Source: Parachlamydiales bacterium
GTDB taxonomy: Bacteria; Chlamydiota; Chlamydiia; Chlamydiales; SM23-39
DNA: 63,263 bases
Assembly: GCA_015661075.1 (NCBI GenBank)
Contig: JACVQJ010000014.1
Span: forward strand, 1 to 63,263
Direction of reading: 5' to 3'
Position 1 is the stretch's first letter. Every line of letters begins with the position of its first letter. Under the pieces are notes generated by a model. The model was not told where the DNA came from. It made no database searches and saw nothing but the letters and a program-made list of their open reading frames with translations. Positions 1 to 8,513 of the stretch are shown piece by piece. The position numbers and the translations under genes were made by a program.

Positions 1-309
1 TCATCCTGCCCATCCTGCCGACGTTTCGTCGATCTTGCTTATCCTGTTTTTCTCTCTATGAACAAGTCATGTCAAGACATTCTTCATGCAATCGCCCTCG
101 ATGGATTCCCGTTGTCTATAATTAAGGAGTAGATCTCTCTACTCCTCTACCAGCGCTGTGCTGTCGCGCGACATTTTTTCAGATCACTATCTTGTCTCTA
201 AAAATAAGGCCGTTAATAAGAAAACGCTGATTTGCAGCCGATTTTTATAATAGTGAAAAACGGCCGCAAACATGCAAATGCATGTTTACAGATTGTTTTT
301 ATATAGTAG
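1..309. other. Non-coding stretch, no gene seen
   Basis: I see no convincing coding sequence in these 309 bases. All frames are closed by frequent stops and the base composition is AT-rich from about 180 onward. The first 20 bases repeat TCATCCTG-like words, a low-complexity motif. This looks like decayed intergenic DNA leading into the gene remnant that follows. Confidence 0.4.
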
Positions 310-450
310 ATTCCCGAAATACAACGACTCAAAGTTCCTAAAAGATTTTCAATTAGACCAGTGTTGATCCATGTGAATGGAGTAGAAGATAGCGTTTTAG
401 ATCAGCAATATTTTGATAAGATCATCGATTTCGGTCAGCTTTTGGAATAG
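310..450 (+). pseudogene. C-terminal scrap of an AAA ATPase gene
   Basis: A 46-codon open stretch with no start codon ends at a TAG at 448-450. It reads IPEIQRLKVPKRFSIRP, then VLIHVNG, then YFDKIIDFGQLLE. This resembles, from memory, the last residues of AAA ATPases of the DUF234/DUF4143 type, where a conserved strand is followed by a short acidic-hydrophobic tail. In-frame stops lie directly upstream, so only the tail survives. Two intact genes of the same broad class lie within the next 5 kb, which fits decay of a third. The family assignment is inference from a short peptide; that it is a gene remnant is more secure than its identity. Confidence 0.4.
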
Positions 451-520
451 GATCTACGAGATCAGGTTTGCAGCTCTTTTTGGTTGTTTCGCGTCAATTA
501 TCTTTGCCGGTAAAAAATTC

Positions 521-1414
521 CTAAATTCTCTTTTTAAAGAGAAACGAACCCCACGCGCCATGTCGACGTGCAACGACAGTCAGCTCTGAGCCTACAATGC
601 GGCACACTAGATATTCTCCATCCTTAATCGCCGCTGTCGAGATTGTATCGATACCATTCCAGACCACATGCTCGGCGGAATGGATATGGCCGCAAAAGAT
701 CGCCGCCACATTGTACTCTTTGATCACCTCATAAAAGGCATCCCTTTCCTTCTCGGTCCACCACTCATCCAAGCAACTCCACGCATCAAAAGCATAGTGT
801 TGCACCAAGATTACCGGCCTTCCGGAACTTCCCACTCTTTGTCGCAAGTCCTCCTCTAGAAATAACAAACTCTCCTGTGCCATCTCCGTCATGCCAGCAT
901 AGACATTCAGATGTATAAAATGGACCCCATCCCAGTCCCAAGAATAGTGAATCAGGTTGCGCGACAAATTTACGGGATCTTTTCTTGAAGTATTCCTCTG
1001 CTGCAAACTCCAAACTACGGCAGAATGGCCCCCTGCTTGCCAGTCGTGATTGCCATACCCCTCATAAAGAGGATAGTTTAGCAAGCCCTCTCCATTCAGC
1101 CCAAAATCATCATAAAAGCCATCGCGATTCCATTTCCAAAATAACCACCAGCCATAAAACTGAAAATATGATCCCGCATCTGTCAAATCTCCCGCGAAGA
1201 TCAAGCCTCGCGGATCTTGCACCAAGCCCTCCAACTCTGGAGGATACGCCTGTCCGGGCAATGCATTCATATCCTCAATCATTAGCTTGTTCCACTTTTC
1301 ATTGTATTCCCACTGATCCAGCCCATAATGGCTATCTCCAGCAAAGAAAAATGTAAGCTCTTGCGCGCCGACTAAGCGCGCAACGCTGACTAGCAACAAA
1401 AAAATCAACCGCAT
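521..1414 (-). CDS. Secreted calcineurin-like metallophosphoesterase
   Basis: A 297-residue protein predicted to hydrolyse phosphate esters with a two-metal centre. The family's metal ligands are all visible: GDSH near residue 26, GDLTD near 75, GNHD near 122, a lone His in the VQHY segment and GHIHS near the end. The ATG at 1414 is preferred over an upstream GTG at 1450. It has a GAGG ribosome site five bases upstream, and it begins a clean signal peptide (MRLIFLLLVSVARLVGA) that would be cut before QE. The product is therefore probably periplasmic or secreted. Its substrate cannot be told from sequence. It is transcribed alone, separated from the upstream ATPase gene by a large fold-back repeat and a MITE. 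Confidence 0.85.
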   Translation of the reverse strand: MRLIFLLLVSVARLVGAQELTFFFAGDSHYGLDQWEYNEKWNKLMIEDMNALPGQAYPPELEGLVQDPRGLIFAGDLTDAGSYFQFYGWWLFWKWNRDGFYDDFGLNGEGLLNYPLYEGYGNHDWQAGGHSAVVWSLQQRNTSRKDPVNLSRNLIHYSWDWDGVHFIHLNVYAGMTEMAQESLLFLEEDLRQRVGSSGRPVILVQHYAFDAWSCLDEWWTEKERDAFYEVIKEYNVAAIFCGHIHSAEHVVWNGIDTISTAAIKDGEYLVCRIVGSELTVVARRHGAWGSFLFKKRI

Positions 1415-1452
1415 CGTTTCCTCAGGGCGTTCAAAATATATCTTTGTCACTT

Positions 1453-1625
1453 TAACTCGACTTTGTACGTTTTTAGGACCGAAGGCCTCGATGGATTTGC
1501 CCTCTGAGGCGTTAATTTAATAAGGAAGGGGTTGACTATCCCCTTCCTTATTAAATTAACGCCTAGTTCGACCAGAGGTCGAACGTCAGAGGGCAAATAG
1601 GCGAGGCAGGCGGCCCTAAAAATGA
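1453..1625. repeat. Composite fold-back repeat with 25-bp perfect hairpin
   Basis: A perfect 25-bp inverted repeat (1508-1532 and 1541-1565, starting AGGCGTTAATTTAATAAGG) encloses an 8-base loop. A second perfect 8-bp hairpin (GTTCGACC/GGTCGAAC) follows at 1567-1585. The core is flanked by two divergent copies, in opposite orientation, of a ~60-bp unit containing CAGAGGGCA...CGAGGCC...CCTAAAAA. A third copy of this unit lies between the two fibre genes at 57819-57880. The hairpin could stop transcription from the ATPase gene before it reaches the phosphoesterase, but dispersed copies point to a mobile palindromic element. Confidence 0.75.
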
Positions 1626-1660
1626 CAGCAATTAATATAAAAAATTACACAACTTGGTTA

Positions 1661-1825
1661 GGGATCGCTCAAGAATAAAGTTTAGTGTTGTCGAGGAGAA
1701 AAACGGTTTAGATTTTGAGAATTTTTCCGCAGCTGAGAGTCTTGTTTCTCTCTGCAAGGGAAAATTCTCAATAGATAAATCGATTTTTCCCTCGAGAACA
1801 CTAAAGGTTATTTTTGAGCGATCCC
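1661..1825. mobile_element. Fold-back MITE, copy 1 (165 bp)
   Basis: Full-length copy of a short non-autonomous element. Ends are inverted (GGGATCGCTCAAGAATAA at the left, its near-complement at the right) and the imperfect arms run about 68 bp inward, so the whole element folds back. It is flanked by a 3-bp direct duplication TTA (1658-1660 and 1826-1828). Copy 3 at 48056-48209 is nearly the reverse complement of this one; copy 2 at 39538-39641 is internally deleted. It encodes no transposase. Its right end supplies the last codons and stop of the AAA ATPase gene at 1801-3057. The 3-bp TAA/TTA duplication resembles that of some IS5-family elements, which is inference only. Confidence 0.85.
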
Positions 1826-3057
1826 TTAGTTGTAGAAACGCCGGGAGGGCCTTTAAGCAAAAATTGCTGCCAGGTCATTGCCTGAAGATGCATGTTTTTG
1901 ATGTTTTTAAGTTCCGTTTCTTCACATAAAACAAGAGGACGAAAGGCAGGAAAACGTTCATTAAATTCTAACAGGCCTCGCAAATCGCTTGGTATAACGC
2001 GACCCGTTTTGACTTCGATCGCCCATTTTCCCCAAGAACCTTCGATGACCCCGTCCACCTCATAAGGCTCTTCTCTCCAATATCTTACTTTTTGTCCGGC
2101 ATTCCAGGCCAGGGCGAGGCAAGCATTTTCAACCCATGTTCCGAAACGCTCAGGCTCTGATTTAGATTCAGGGGGATCTGTTTGATCCGTTGCCGTCATC
2201 AAGGCATTGCTGAGCACAATAATTTTGGGCGGTGAGGCTCGCATGCGGATTTCCTTCGTAGAATATTTGGGAATAGCAGCGATCAGGAAAGCTTCTTCTA
2301 AAAGAGAAAGATAATAAGCAACCGTTTCAATAGCTCCAGAATCTTGAAGCTGCCCAACAATTTTTTGTATAGAGATGATTTGAGCGGGTGATGCAATAGA
2401 AATCGCAAAAATTTGCCGTAATAATGCAGGACGGCGAATCGGCGCTAAAGCCATGATATCGCGCCCGATAGCGGGTTCTACAATGGCGTCTCGTACATAC
2501 GCTTTCCAACGAGGAAAATCTTTGATGTATCGGAAGGCGCCAGGATAAGCCCCCAATTTAATGAAAAGATCGACGGCTTTTTGCGGAGTTAATCGAAAAA
2601 CCTTAGAAAAAAAGGAAGGCATCCAATGAGTGAGAACCAATCGTTCAAAACGACCGGCCAGACTTTCTCGAGAAGCTGTCGATAATTGAAGAGAGGAAGA
2701 TCCGGTAGCGATAATATGGATAGGCTGTTTATTTTTAATGAGATAATCCCATTTGGCCTTTAGTAGGACTGACCAATTGGGAAAAACCTGCACTTCATCG
2801 ATCATGACGATCAGGGTTTTCCCACTGTCAGCCTTGTCCTCGACGTTTTGCCAAAATCGTTCCCAAAAGCCGGACAAAGACGCTTCAGGACTGTCGAAAG
2901 CCACATAAAACGCCCGGTTTTTGAATTTTTTTTTCAATTCCAGCAATAGAGTCGTTTTGCCGACTTGACGTGGGCCGACCAATAATTGAATTCTGCACGG
3001 AGCTGGTTCCGCCAGACGCTTCAGCAAGATCGTCCGGCAATCTTTATACGAGAGCAT
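1801..3057 (-). CDS. AAA ATPase with DUF4143 C-terminal domain
   Basis: A 418-residue protein of the widespread AAA_14/DUF4143 family. The N-terminal ATPase domain has Walker A GPRQVGKTT at residues 28-36 and Walker B VMIDEVQVF near 85. The C-terminal domain carries the nuclease-like signature EVDGVIEG...WAIEVKTG, resembling a PD-(D/E)xK fold. Members are common in archaea and in accessory bacterial DNA, and their cellular role is not settled. The ATG at 3057 starts just before the Walker A strand, as usual for the family. The last eight residues (KGSLKNNL) and the TAG stop come from the inserted MITE. Removing the element would give an ending of TTNQVV and a different stop. Orphan gene, not in an operon. 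Confidence 0.88.
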   Translation of the reverse strand: MLSYKDCRTILLKRLAEPAPCRIQLLVGPRQVGKTTLLLELKKKFKNRAFYVAFDSPEASLSGFWERFWQNVEDKADSGKTLIVMIDEVQVFPNWSVLLKAKWDYLIKNKQPIHIIATGSSSLQLSTASRESLAGRFERLVLTHWMPSFFSKVFRLTPQKAVDLFIKLGAYPGAFRYIKDFPRWKAYVRDAIVEPAIGRDIMALAPIRRPALLRQIFAISIASPAQIISIQKIVGQLQDSGAIETVAYYLSLLEEAFLIAAIPKYSTKEIRMRASPPKIIVLSNALMTATDQTDPPESKSEPERFGTWVENACLALAWNAGQKVRYWREEPYEVDGVIEGSWGKWAIEVKTGRVIPSDLRGLLEFNERFPAFRPLVLCEETELKNIKNMHLQAMTWQQFLLKGPPGVSTTKGSLKNNL

Positions 3058-3139
3058 AACGTCCTTTTTGTCGATTATACTCTAATAATTATTCGATTAC
3101 AGGTTAATAGTCAATAGACTCTTAAAGGACGTAGCTTTT

Positions 3140-3197
3140 GGAGGCGGTGCGGCTAAAGCCGCATACTACATCATATTTTTTCATGTTGTTTGTGTAT
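3140..3197. repeat. Palindrome remnant plus solo inverted-repeat end
   Basis: The gap between the two divergent ATPase genes (3058-3434) holds two mobile-element scraps. Bases 3140-3166 carry a GGAGGCGGTGCGGCTAAAGC hairpin, also present in the IS200/IS605-like repeats at 9695-9794 and 16192-16331. Bases 3174-3197 match, with one or two differences, the terminal repeat (ending GTTGTTTGTGTATA) of the 244-bp element at 9917-10160; no partner end is visible nearby. The remaining 230 bases up to the ATPase start hold nothing I can assign. Confidence 0.6.
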
Positions 3198-3434
3198 AAA
3201 AAGGACTTGCGTTGTCGCGCGGTGTTGTGACACTATAAAGTCCGCGCAACAATCAAGAATTTGTATTTTTCGCGCGACGTTTAAGGCTCGGAAACGCCGC
3301 GCTAAAATCATGGGTTTATACATGACGCGTAGAATTTTTTTAAAACAAACATCGTGCAGCAGGGTGTGTTTAGTCAAGTCTTTGAAAATAAGGCACCTGT
3401 GATTGGTGGCGGGAAAAAAATTACTTGGGGTGGT

Positions 3435-4928
3435 ATGAAGAAAAAAGCAGGTGTCTTTGATGCTCCAGAAAAAATCACAGGGCGTCACAAAGAGCAGGAA
3501 TTGCTGCAGGAGCTGATTGACTCCAAAAAATCAGAGTTTATTGCTATTTACGGCCGGCGGAGGGTGGGCAAAACCTATCTCATCAAAAACCTGATGAGCT
3601 CCATCCCGTGCGTTTTCTTCCACGTAACAGGCGTGCAAAAGGGGCCTGCCCACGTTCAATTAAAGGAATTTGCAAAGCAAATTGGAAAAGCGTTTTATCA
3701 AAGCCCGTCCATAGTCCCGCAGGAAAATTGGTTTGATACCTTTGAAGATCTGACCGATGCCATTAATGAGGTGCCTAAAGACCAGACTGTGGTTCTTTTT
3801 TTTGATGAATTCCCCTGGATGGCAACACCTCGTTCAAAAATACTCGTAGCTTTAGAGCTTTATTGGAATCGATATTGGGTTTTTGATAGGCGCGTTAAGT
3901 TAATTATCTGCGGATCTTCCACTTCGTGGATCATTAACAACATCATCAATAATAAAGGCGGTCTTCATAACAGGGTGACTCGTACCATCCATCTACAGCC
4001 ATTCTCTCTCTTAGAGACAGACAGTTATCTAAAAGAACATCAGATCAAACTCAATCGCAAACAAATTTTAGATCTTTACACAGTGCTTGGAGGTGTTCCT
4101 CTTTATTGGTCCTTGATCAGAAAGGGACGTTCGGCTCATCAATGCATTGATGAACTTTGTTTTCAGCAAAATGGTTCTTTAGTGAATGAATTTGAACGTC
4201 TGTTTGAATCGCTTTTTGAAGATCCAAAGCCATACATAGAATTGATTCGATTTATCTCAGAACATCGTTATGGCATAGGACAGGCGGATCTCATTGCATT
4301 ATCTAAGCTACCAAATGGGGGTGGCACAATTGATCGACTCCACCAATTGGAAGAAGCTGGCTTTGTCACAAGTCTTGTCCCTTATGGGCATAAGGATAGA
4401 GGAGTGTATTACGTGATGGATGATGAGTATAGCCTCTTTTATCTGCGATGGATCGAACCTCATTTGAAATCGATCGCTAAAAAAGAAATCAATGAAGGAT
4501 TTTGGCTATCTCAGTCTAATCAATCGAGCTGGAAGACATGGGCAGGATATGCATTTGAATCAACCTGCTATAAGCATATTAATCAAATCCGGAAAGCGCT
4601 AAAAATCGATCCGGGGGCGACTGCGGGGACTTGGCGATTTGTCCCAAAAGCCAATCAAGGGGAGGGAGCTCAAATAGATCTCCTTTTTGATCGATTGGAC
4701 GGAGCGATTACTCTTTGCGAAATTAAATATTCGGACAAACCGTTCGTTATCGACAAATCTTATGCACAAGAAATATTAAAGAAAATGGAAGTATTTCGGA
4801 AACAGACGAAAACACAAAAGCAACTTTTTTTCTGTATGATAACGACCATGGGGCTTAAGCCAACCATGTATTCCGAGGAAATAATCACAAATCAAGCAAC
4901 GCTTGAAGACCTGTTTAAAAAAATCTGA
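3435..4928 (+). CDS. AAA ATPase, DUF234-type archaeal/bacterial family
   Basis: A 497-residue ATP-binding protein. After a short lead (ITGRHKEQELLQEL) comes the Walker A motif IYGRRRVGKT and then Walker B VVLFFDEFPWM, as in the AAA ATPase domain-2/DUF234 family. The C-terminal half has a winged-helix-like stretch followed by the nuclease-like AQIDLLF...LCEIKYSDKP signature. The biological role of this family is not established. I prefer the ATG at 3435, with a purine-rich GGGGTGG just upstream, over a GTG at 3354. The short lead before the GRHKE segment then matches what I remember of relatives. The gene is divergent from the DUF4143 ATPase and convergent with the integrase. Confidence 0.85.
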   Translation: MKKKAGVFDAPEKITGRHKEQELLQELIDSKKSEFIAIYGRRRVGKTYLIKNLMSSIPCVFFHVTGVQKGPAHVQLKEFAKQIGKAFYQSPSIVPQENWFDTFEDLTDAINEVPKDQTVVLFFDEFPWMATPRSKILVALELYWNRYWVFDRRVKLIICGSSTSWIINNIINNKGGLHNRVTRTIHLQPFSLLETDSYLKEHQIKLNRKQILDLYTVLGGVPLYWSLIRKGRSAHQCIDELCFQQNGSLVNEFERLFESLFEDPKPYIELIRFISEHRYGIGQADLIALSKLPNGGGTIDRLHQLEEAGFVTSLVPYGHKDRGVYYVMDDEYSLFYLRWIEPHLKSIAKKEINEGFWLSQSNQSSWKTWAGYAFESTCYKHINQIRKALKIDPGATAGTWRFVPKANQGEGAQIDLLFDRLDGAITLCEIKYSDKPFVIDKSYAQEILKKMEVFRKQTKTQKQLFFCMITTMGLKPTMYSEEIITNQATLEDLFKKI

Positions 4929-4949
4929 TTTGTGTAACCGTTACACGAG

Positions 4950-5921
4950 CTAAATAAGACTGATATCTTGCGACGGGTTTTGTTCGATCGGCGTTTTGTC
5001 GTAGTAGCGGACCAGCTTGGTGTCGGCGTGGCCGCTGACGCGCAGAATTTGGTCGGCACTGTAGCCCTGCGTCGTAAGGTAAGTGATCGCGGATGCGCGA
5101 AGAACGTGGGGATGGACAGTGAACGGGATGCCCGCCTGCAGCCCGGCGTTGGCAAATGAGCGGTAGAGGTGGGGCTGTGTCAGCGGTTTTCCATTGCGCG
5201 TGGTGAAAATAAACCCTTCTTTGCGCTCACCGATATATTCCTTCAACTCCTGAATGAAAGCAGCGGGATAGGTGATGACCGTGTATTTCTCAAGAGTTTT
5301 GGACTTAAACTGCCGAAATGTAATCTGATTGAGCGCCCAATCGATTTGGCTGATTTGGGCGCACAGTACCTCTCCGACCCGTTTGGCTCCCTGCAAGATT
5401 GTCTTAGCCACGAGATAATCGCGGTACGAGCTGCGCTGCAAAAATGTCAAAAATCGGGTCCATTGAACGCGATTCAATGCTTTCGTCAGAGAAGTTTCTC
5501 GCACCTGGCGGAATGTGGGGTTGCTTTTTTCTTTACGCGGCACGACTTTGCGGATCAAGCCGCCTGTGGAGCGCTGCAGGAATCGTGTGAGAGCAATAAA
5601 AGCGGCGGCTCGGGCCTGCTTCGTGGAATCGGACCCCACGAGCTTGCTGCGGATTTCGTCGAGCAGATATTCGAGGTTCGAGAGCGCGAATGTTTGCAGG
5701 TTGTTGCGCGGATCGAAGAGCCGTTGCGTTTCCAGTAGATGGAAAATTGAGTTGAAGGCGGCGCGGTATGCCCGCTGAGTATTTCCGGACAAAGATTCCA
5801 AAAACCGGTTCGAGGCATCGACCAAACTGATTTTGGATAGTTCCTTCCAAATCGCCTCGTCTCGGCTGACCACAGCCTGAATCATGGTCGAAGAAGATGT
5901 ATGTGTTTGCAGCAAGCCCAT
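4950..5921 (-). CDS. Tyrosine recombinase, chlamydial plasmid pGP8-D-like
   Basis: A 323-residue site-specific DNA recombinase. The catalytic set of the family is complete: Arg in QGAKRVGEVL, His and Arg in HPHVLRASA, His in SGHADTK, and the nucleophile Tyr in RYYDKT near the C-terminus. The N-terminal half has a SAM-like DNA-binding region (LSGNTQRAYRAAF). From memory, segments such as KQARAAAFIALTRFL, GKR/GAKR and AGLQAGIPFTVHPHVLRA follow pGP8-D of the Chlamydia virulence plasmid closely, the main evidence for phylum. Two adjacent ATGs exist (5924 and 5921). The second is better spaced from an AGGA. A C-terminal scrap of a related enzyme lies at 51001-51092, so the two bracket the glycan locus. 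Confidence 0.9.
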   Translation of the reverse strand: MGLLQTHTSSSTMIQAVVSRDEAIWKELSKISLVDASNRFLESLSGNTQRAYRAAFNSIFHLLETQRLFDPRNNLQTFALSNLEYLLDEIRSKLVGSDSTKQARAAAFIALTRFLQRSTGGLIRKVVPRKEKSNPTFRQVRETSLTKALNRVQWTRFLTFLQRSSYRDYLVAKTILQGAKRVGEVLCAQISQIDWALNQITFRQFKSKTLEKYTVITYPAAFIQELKEYIGERKEGFIFTTRNGKPLTQPHLYRSFANAGLQAGIPFTVHPHVLRASAITYLTTQGYSADQILRVSGHADTKLVRYYDKTPIEQNPSQDISLI

Positions 5922-5924
5922 CAT

Positions 5925-6265
5925 TTTCCTATATCATGATAATTAGACTTATCATAACAACTGGCGATTTTACGCCTAGTTATGAATTTTTTGACCTCTC
6001 AAAAAATCGGCTCGTTTACAAGCCCTATAATCGCATATCGCATGTCGAAAGATCATACTACCCTGCTCATCTCAAAATTGCGGTTTTTGGTCCAACAGCT
6101 CTTTTCTTAAGAAGAGGTGAAATCTTAAAAAATGTCCTATAAAGATACAAGTAAAATTTTAAGTAAACACGGATTTGCTGACGTTTGCGCGATGGCTGGA
6201 CATCGCGAATGAGCTGTCATGAAGATCAAAAATGATATAATAAATAACCAAATTAATGATAAACA
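5925..6265. other. Intergenic region before the glycan locus
   Basis: A 341-base AT-rich gap between the divergent integrase and the first glycosyltransferase. A small palindrome (ATGATAA...TTATCAT, 5936-5955) sits right behind the integrase start and could bind a regulator. A TATAAT hexamer lies at 6235-6240, 25 bases before the glycosyltransferase ATG, but no good -35 box is spaced correctly. An 81-codon open frame (5897-6142) begins inside the integrase and has no ribosome site or recognisable motif, so I do not call it. Confidence 0.4.
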
Positions 6266-7303
6266 ATGGATATGAAAACTAAAACAATAGGAATTGTAGC
6301 ATCCGAGCTTCCCGAATATTTGGATCCGGATAGTATTTATTCGGGCATGGGGGGAGCTGAAGAGGCTGTTATATATGTATCAAAGGAACTGGCGGCTCGT
6401 GGTTATCGAGTCATCGTCTATGGAAATCCAAAGCCAGATTCAATTCATTCCCTGTCGATAGCAAACCCTCGATTTTTAGACATATCTCGTTTTAAAGAAG
6501 AAAAGCTTGATATTGGGATTGCCAAGTGTTTGCCCCGATTAGGACCGGAGCTTAGAAAAATAGCAAGCAAAGTTTATTTATGGACTCATGGCTATAATAT
6601 GAATCTCGCTCAAGAGCATATCGATTCGTATGATGGGGTATTATGGCTATCACAGTGGCAAAGAGATTGTTTCGTGCGGTCAAACCCATCCTTTGAACGC
6701 TTCAAAACGATTTTTGGAAATGGCATCGATCCTGCTCAGTTTCCTCCAATCACTGAAAGAAAAAACCCATATTCCTGTATTTATGCTACAAGCTATGCCC
6801 GAGGCTTGGAAGTGCTGCTGAATCAATGGCCGGAAATTAAGAACAAATTTCCCAGAGCCACTTTGGATGTTTACTATGGCTGGAGCGGAGTATCATCCGA
6901 CATTCAAAAAGAATTGATAGAGAAATTATCTGCGCTGCAAGAACTCGATGTATTTGAGCATGGCCAAGTCGGTCATGAAGAGCTCAATCAAGCATATAGT
7001 CGGGCATCTTTTTGGGTTTTTCCAAGCAGTCGGGAACCTGAAACATTTTGTATCTCTGCTTTGCGGGCACAGTATGCTGGAGCTGTCCCCATCGTGCATT
7101 GTTGGGGGGCGCTGAATGAGACAGCTCGTTATGGATGCCGGTGCTTTCGGTTAGAGAGGTTTTCTGTGGCGATCGTGAAAGCTTTGGAAAATGCAGAGAA
7201 TATCACACTAGAAGAAAGAAAGCAAATGCGCGGGTTCATTAACGAGCAATTTACTTGGAAAGTAGTTGTCGATCGCTGGTTAGAGCATTTTGTAAGTACA
7301 TGA
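6266..7303 (+). CDS. GT4-like GT-B glycosyltransferase
   Basis: A 345-residue cytosolic glycosyltransferase of the GT-B fold. The N-terminal domain opens with IGIVASELPEYL and a GGAEEAV loop typical of acceptor-side domains. The C-terminal donor domain has FGNGIDP, IYATSYARGLEVLL, and an EPETFCISALRAQYAGAVPI segment equivalent to the EX7E donor-binding motif of GT4 enzymes. Donor and acceptor are unknown. There is no signal peptide or membrane helix. A broken paralogue lies at 9215-10516. The gene is followed 10 bases later by a GT61-type gene, so they are probably co-transcribed. A second in-frame ATG at 6272 is an alternative start; no strong ribosome site distinguishes them. Confidence 0.85.
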   Translation: MDMKTKTIGIVASELPEYLDPDSIYSGMGGAEEAVIYVSKELAARGYRVIVYGNPKPDSIHSLSIANPRFLDISRFKEEKLDIGIAKCLPRLGPELRKIASKVYLWTHGYNMNLAQEHIDSYDGVLWLSQWQRDCFVRSNPSFERFKTIFGNGIDPAQFPPITERKNPYSCIYATSYARGLEVLLNQWPEIKNKFPRATLDVYYGWSGVSSDIQKELIEKLSALQELDVFEHGQVGHEELNQAYSRASFWVFPSSREPETFCISALRAQYAGAVPIVHCWGALNETARYGCRCFRLERFSVAIVKALENAENITLEERKQMRGFINEQFTWKVVVDRWLEHFVST

Positions 7304-7313
7304 TGAGGTAATT

Positions 7314-8366
7314 ATGGAAATAATACTCAAAAATGATTCGTTTAATCGGAACTATGATAAGTTAATTAATACAGTTGATGAAGACGATCGGTTGTTGTTG
7401 GACAGGGCATCTGTAACATCGCATATATACTTTAATGAAAGAAGGATGTCATTTCCACGATTTCATCGCGGAGAGGTTTTTCAGTTGCCGTTTTCAGAAT
7501 TTCGAATCGAAAAATATAGTAACGCAACTTTTCATATAAATACTAGTGTTGGCTATTCGGGCGAAGGCGATCAGATTAAGGTGTTAAATGAAACTACATT
7601 TAGCAACCATGATTGTTCTGATGTATTTTCGGCTATTAACTGTTTTGGATTTATTTGGCAACACGTATTGCAGGACAGTTTGCCTATTATATATTTTGGC
7701 AGAGAATATTTAATATCTCATCCGCAAACAGCTATTTTAATGCATTCATTGAGATCTCCTGAGCGAAATGCACAGATTTGTCACATTATTAAACTCATGG
7801 GGATTACAAATAAAATAATTTTTCTTCGGCCATATTATAAACAGACTATGTCCGTTAAATCGCTTGTAGTGTTGCGTTCAAATAATGAAGTGCCTTGTTG
7901 GTGGTGGCCTAACTTTTTTTATCATGGAATAAACCAGTTCATTAAAGGTAAAGATAGTAACAGATCTAACGTAATACTGATTAGGAGAACGGATCGATCT
8001 AGTCAAAGTCGTTATGTGTTAAACCACGAAGATTTAAAGAAGATGGTAATAAATTATTGTCGCGACAAAGGTTTAAATTTTGTGGAGTTTTTTCTGGAGA
8101 AATATCCCAATTTTAGACAACGGTATTTTGTTTTTCAAAATGCTCACACTATTATTGCTCCCCATGGAGGTGCCAATTATCACGTTTTATTTAGTCCTGA
8201 ACAGACCAAGTTTATTGAGTTCTGCGCGGCAAATGAATTGAATTCGTTATATAACATTGCGTCGGCTCTAAATTTTAAATACTTTATTCTTCCTTGTTTA
8301 ACTGACGAGTCGAATCATAATTTTAATGTGGATGCGAAAAAGGTAAGTAAAGCGTTGTTAATGTAA
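7314..8366 (+). CDS. GT61 (DUF563) family glycosyltransferase
   Basis: A 350-residue protein of the DUF563/GT61 family, which includes plant and animal O-linked xylosyl- and GlcNAc-transferases and bacterial relatives. Its signature is the C-terminal segment IIAPHGGANYHVLFSPE, corresponding to the conserved H/E-G-A-x-L-x-N-x-x-F stretch. An Arg-rich strand (VILIRRTDRSSQSR) precedes it. The centre holds FWQH-like IWQHVLQDSLP, also typical. GAGG with good spacing precedes the ATG, and the gene sits 10 bases after the upstream glycosyltransferase. The gene is AT-rich compared with those at 33-47 kb, which suggests a separate origin. Substrates cannot be predicted. Confidence 0.82.
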   Translation: MEIILKNDSFNRNYDKLINTVDEDDRLLLDRASVTSHIYFNERRMSFPRFHRGEVFQLPFSEFRIEKYSNATFHINTSVGYSGEGDQIKVLNETTFSNHDCSDVFSAINCFGFIWQHVLQDSLPIIYFGREYLISHPQTAILMHSLRSPERNAQICHIIKLMGITNKIIFLRPYYKQTMSVKSLVVLRSNNEVPCWWWPNFFYHGINQFIKGKDSNRSNVILIRRTDRSSQSRYVLNHEDLKKMVINYCRDKGLNFVEFFLEKYPNFRQRYFVFQNAHTIIAPHGGANYHVLFSPEQTKFIEFCAANELNSLYNIASALNFKYFILPCLTDESNHNFNVDAKKVSKALLM

Positions 8367-8513
8367 ATGGTTGCTGCTTTGTGTGCATAATATTAATGAT
8401 TGTTGAATTTCTTGTTAAGTTACAAGTAATGGCTTCGCTGAAACTTGCGAAGTTGGTGGATTTAAGATACGATAGGGTCGATCAAGAAACTATTTAATTT
8501 AAGGAATTTTAAA

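Noticed and set aside
786..1356. Open frames antisense or out of frame to the metallophosphoesterase
   Set aside because: All metal-binding motifs are in the minus-strand frame ending at 521; the others carry no motif.
5533..5850. Minus-strand frames overlapping the integrase in other registers
   Set aside because: They lack motifs and ribosome sites; the integrase frame has the complete catalytic set.
5897..6142. An 81-codon plus-strand frame starting inside the integrase
   Set aside because: No ribosome site, no recognisable motif, overlaps the integrase start, and runs through AT-rich intergenic sequence.
6235..6240. TATAAT hexamer as promoter of the first glycosyltransferase
   Set aside because: No acceptable -35 box at 16-18 bases; AT-rich DNA gives such hexamers by chance. 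Mentioned in the intergenic entry only.
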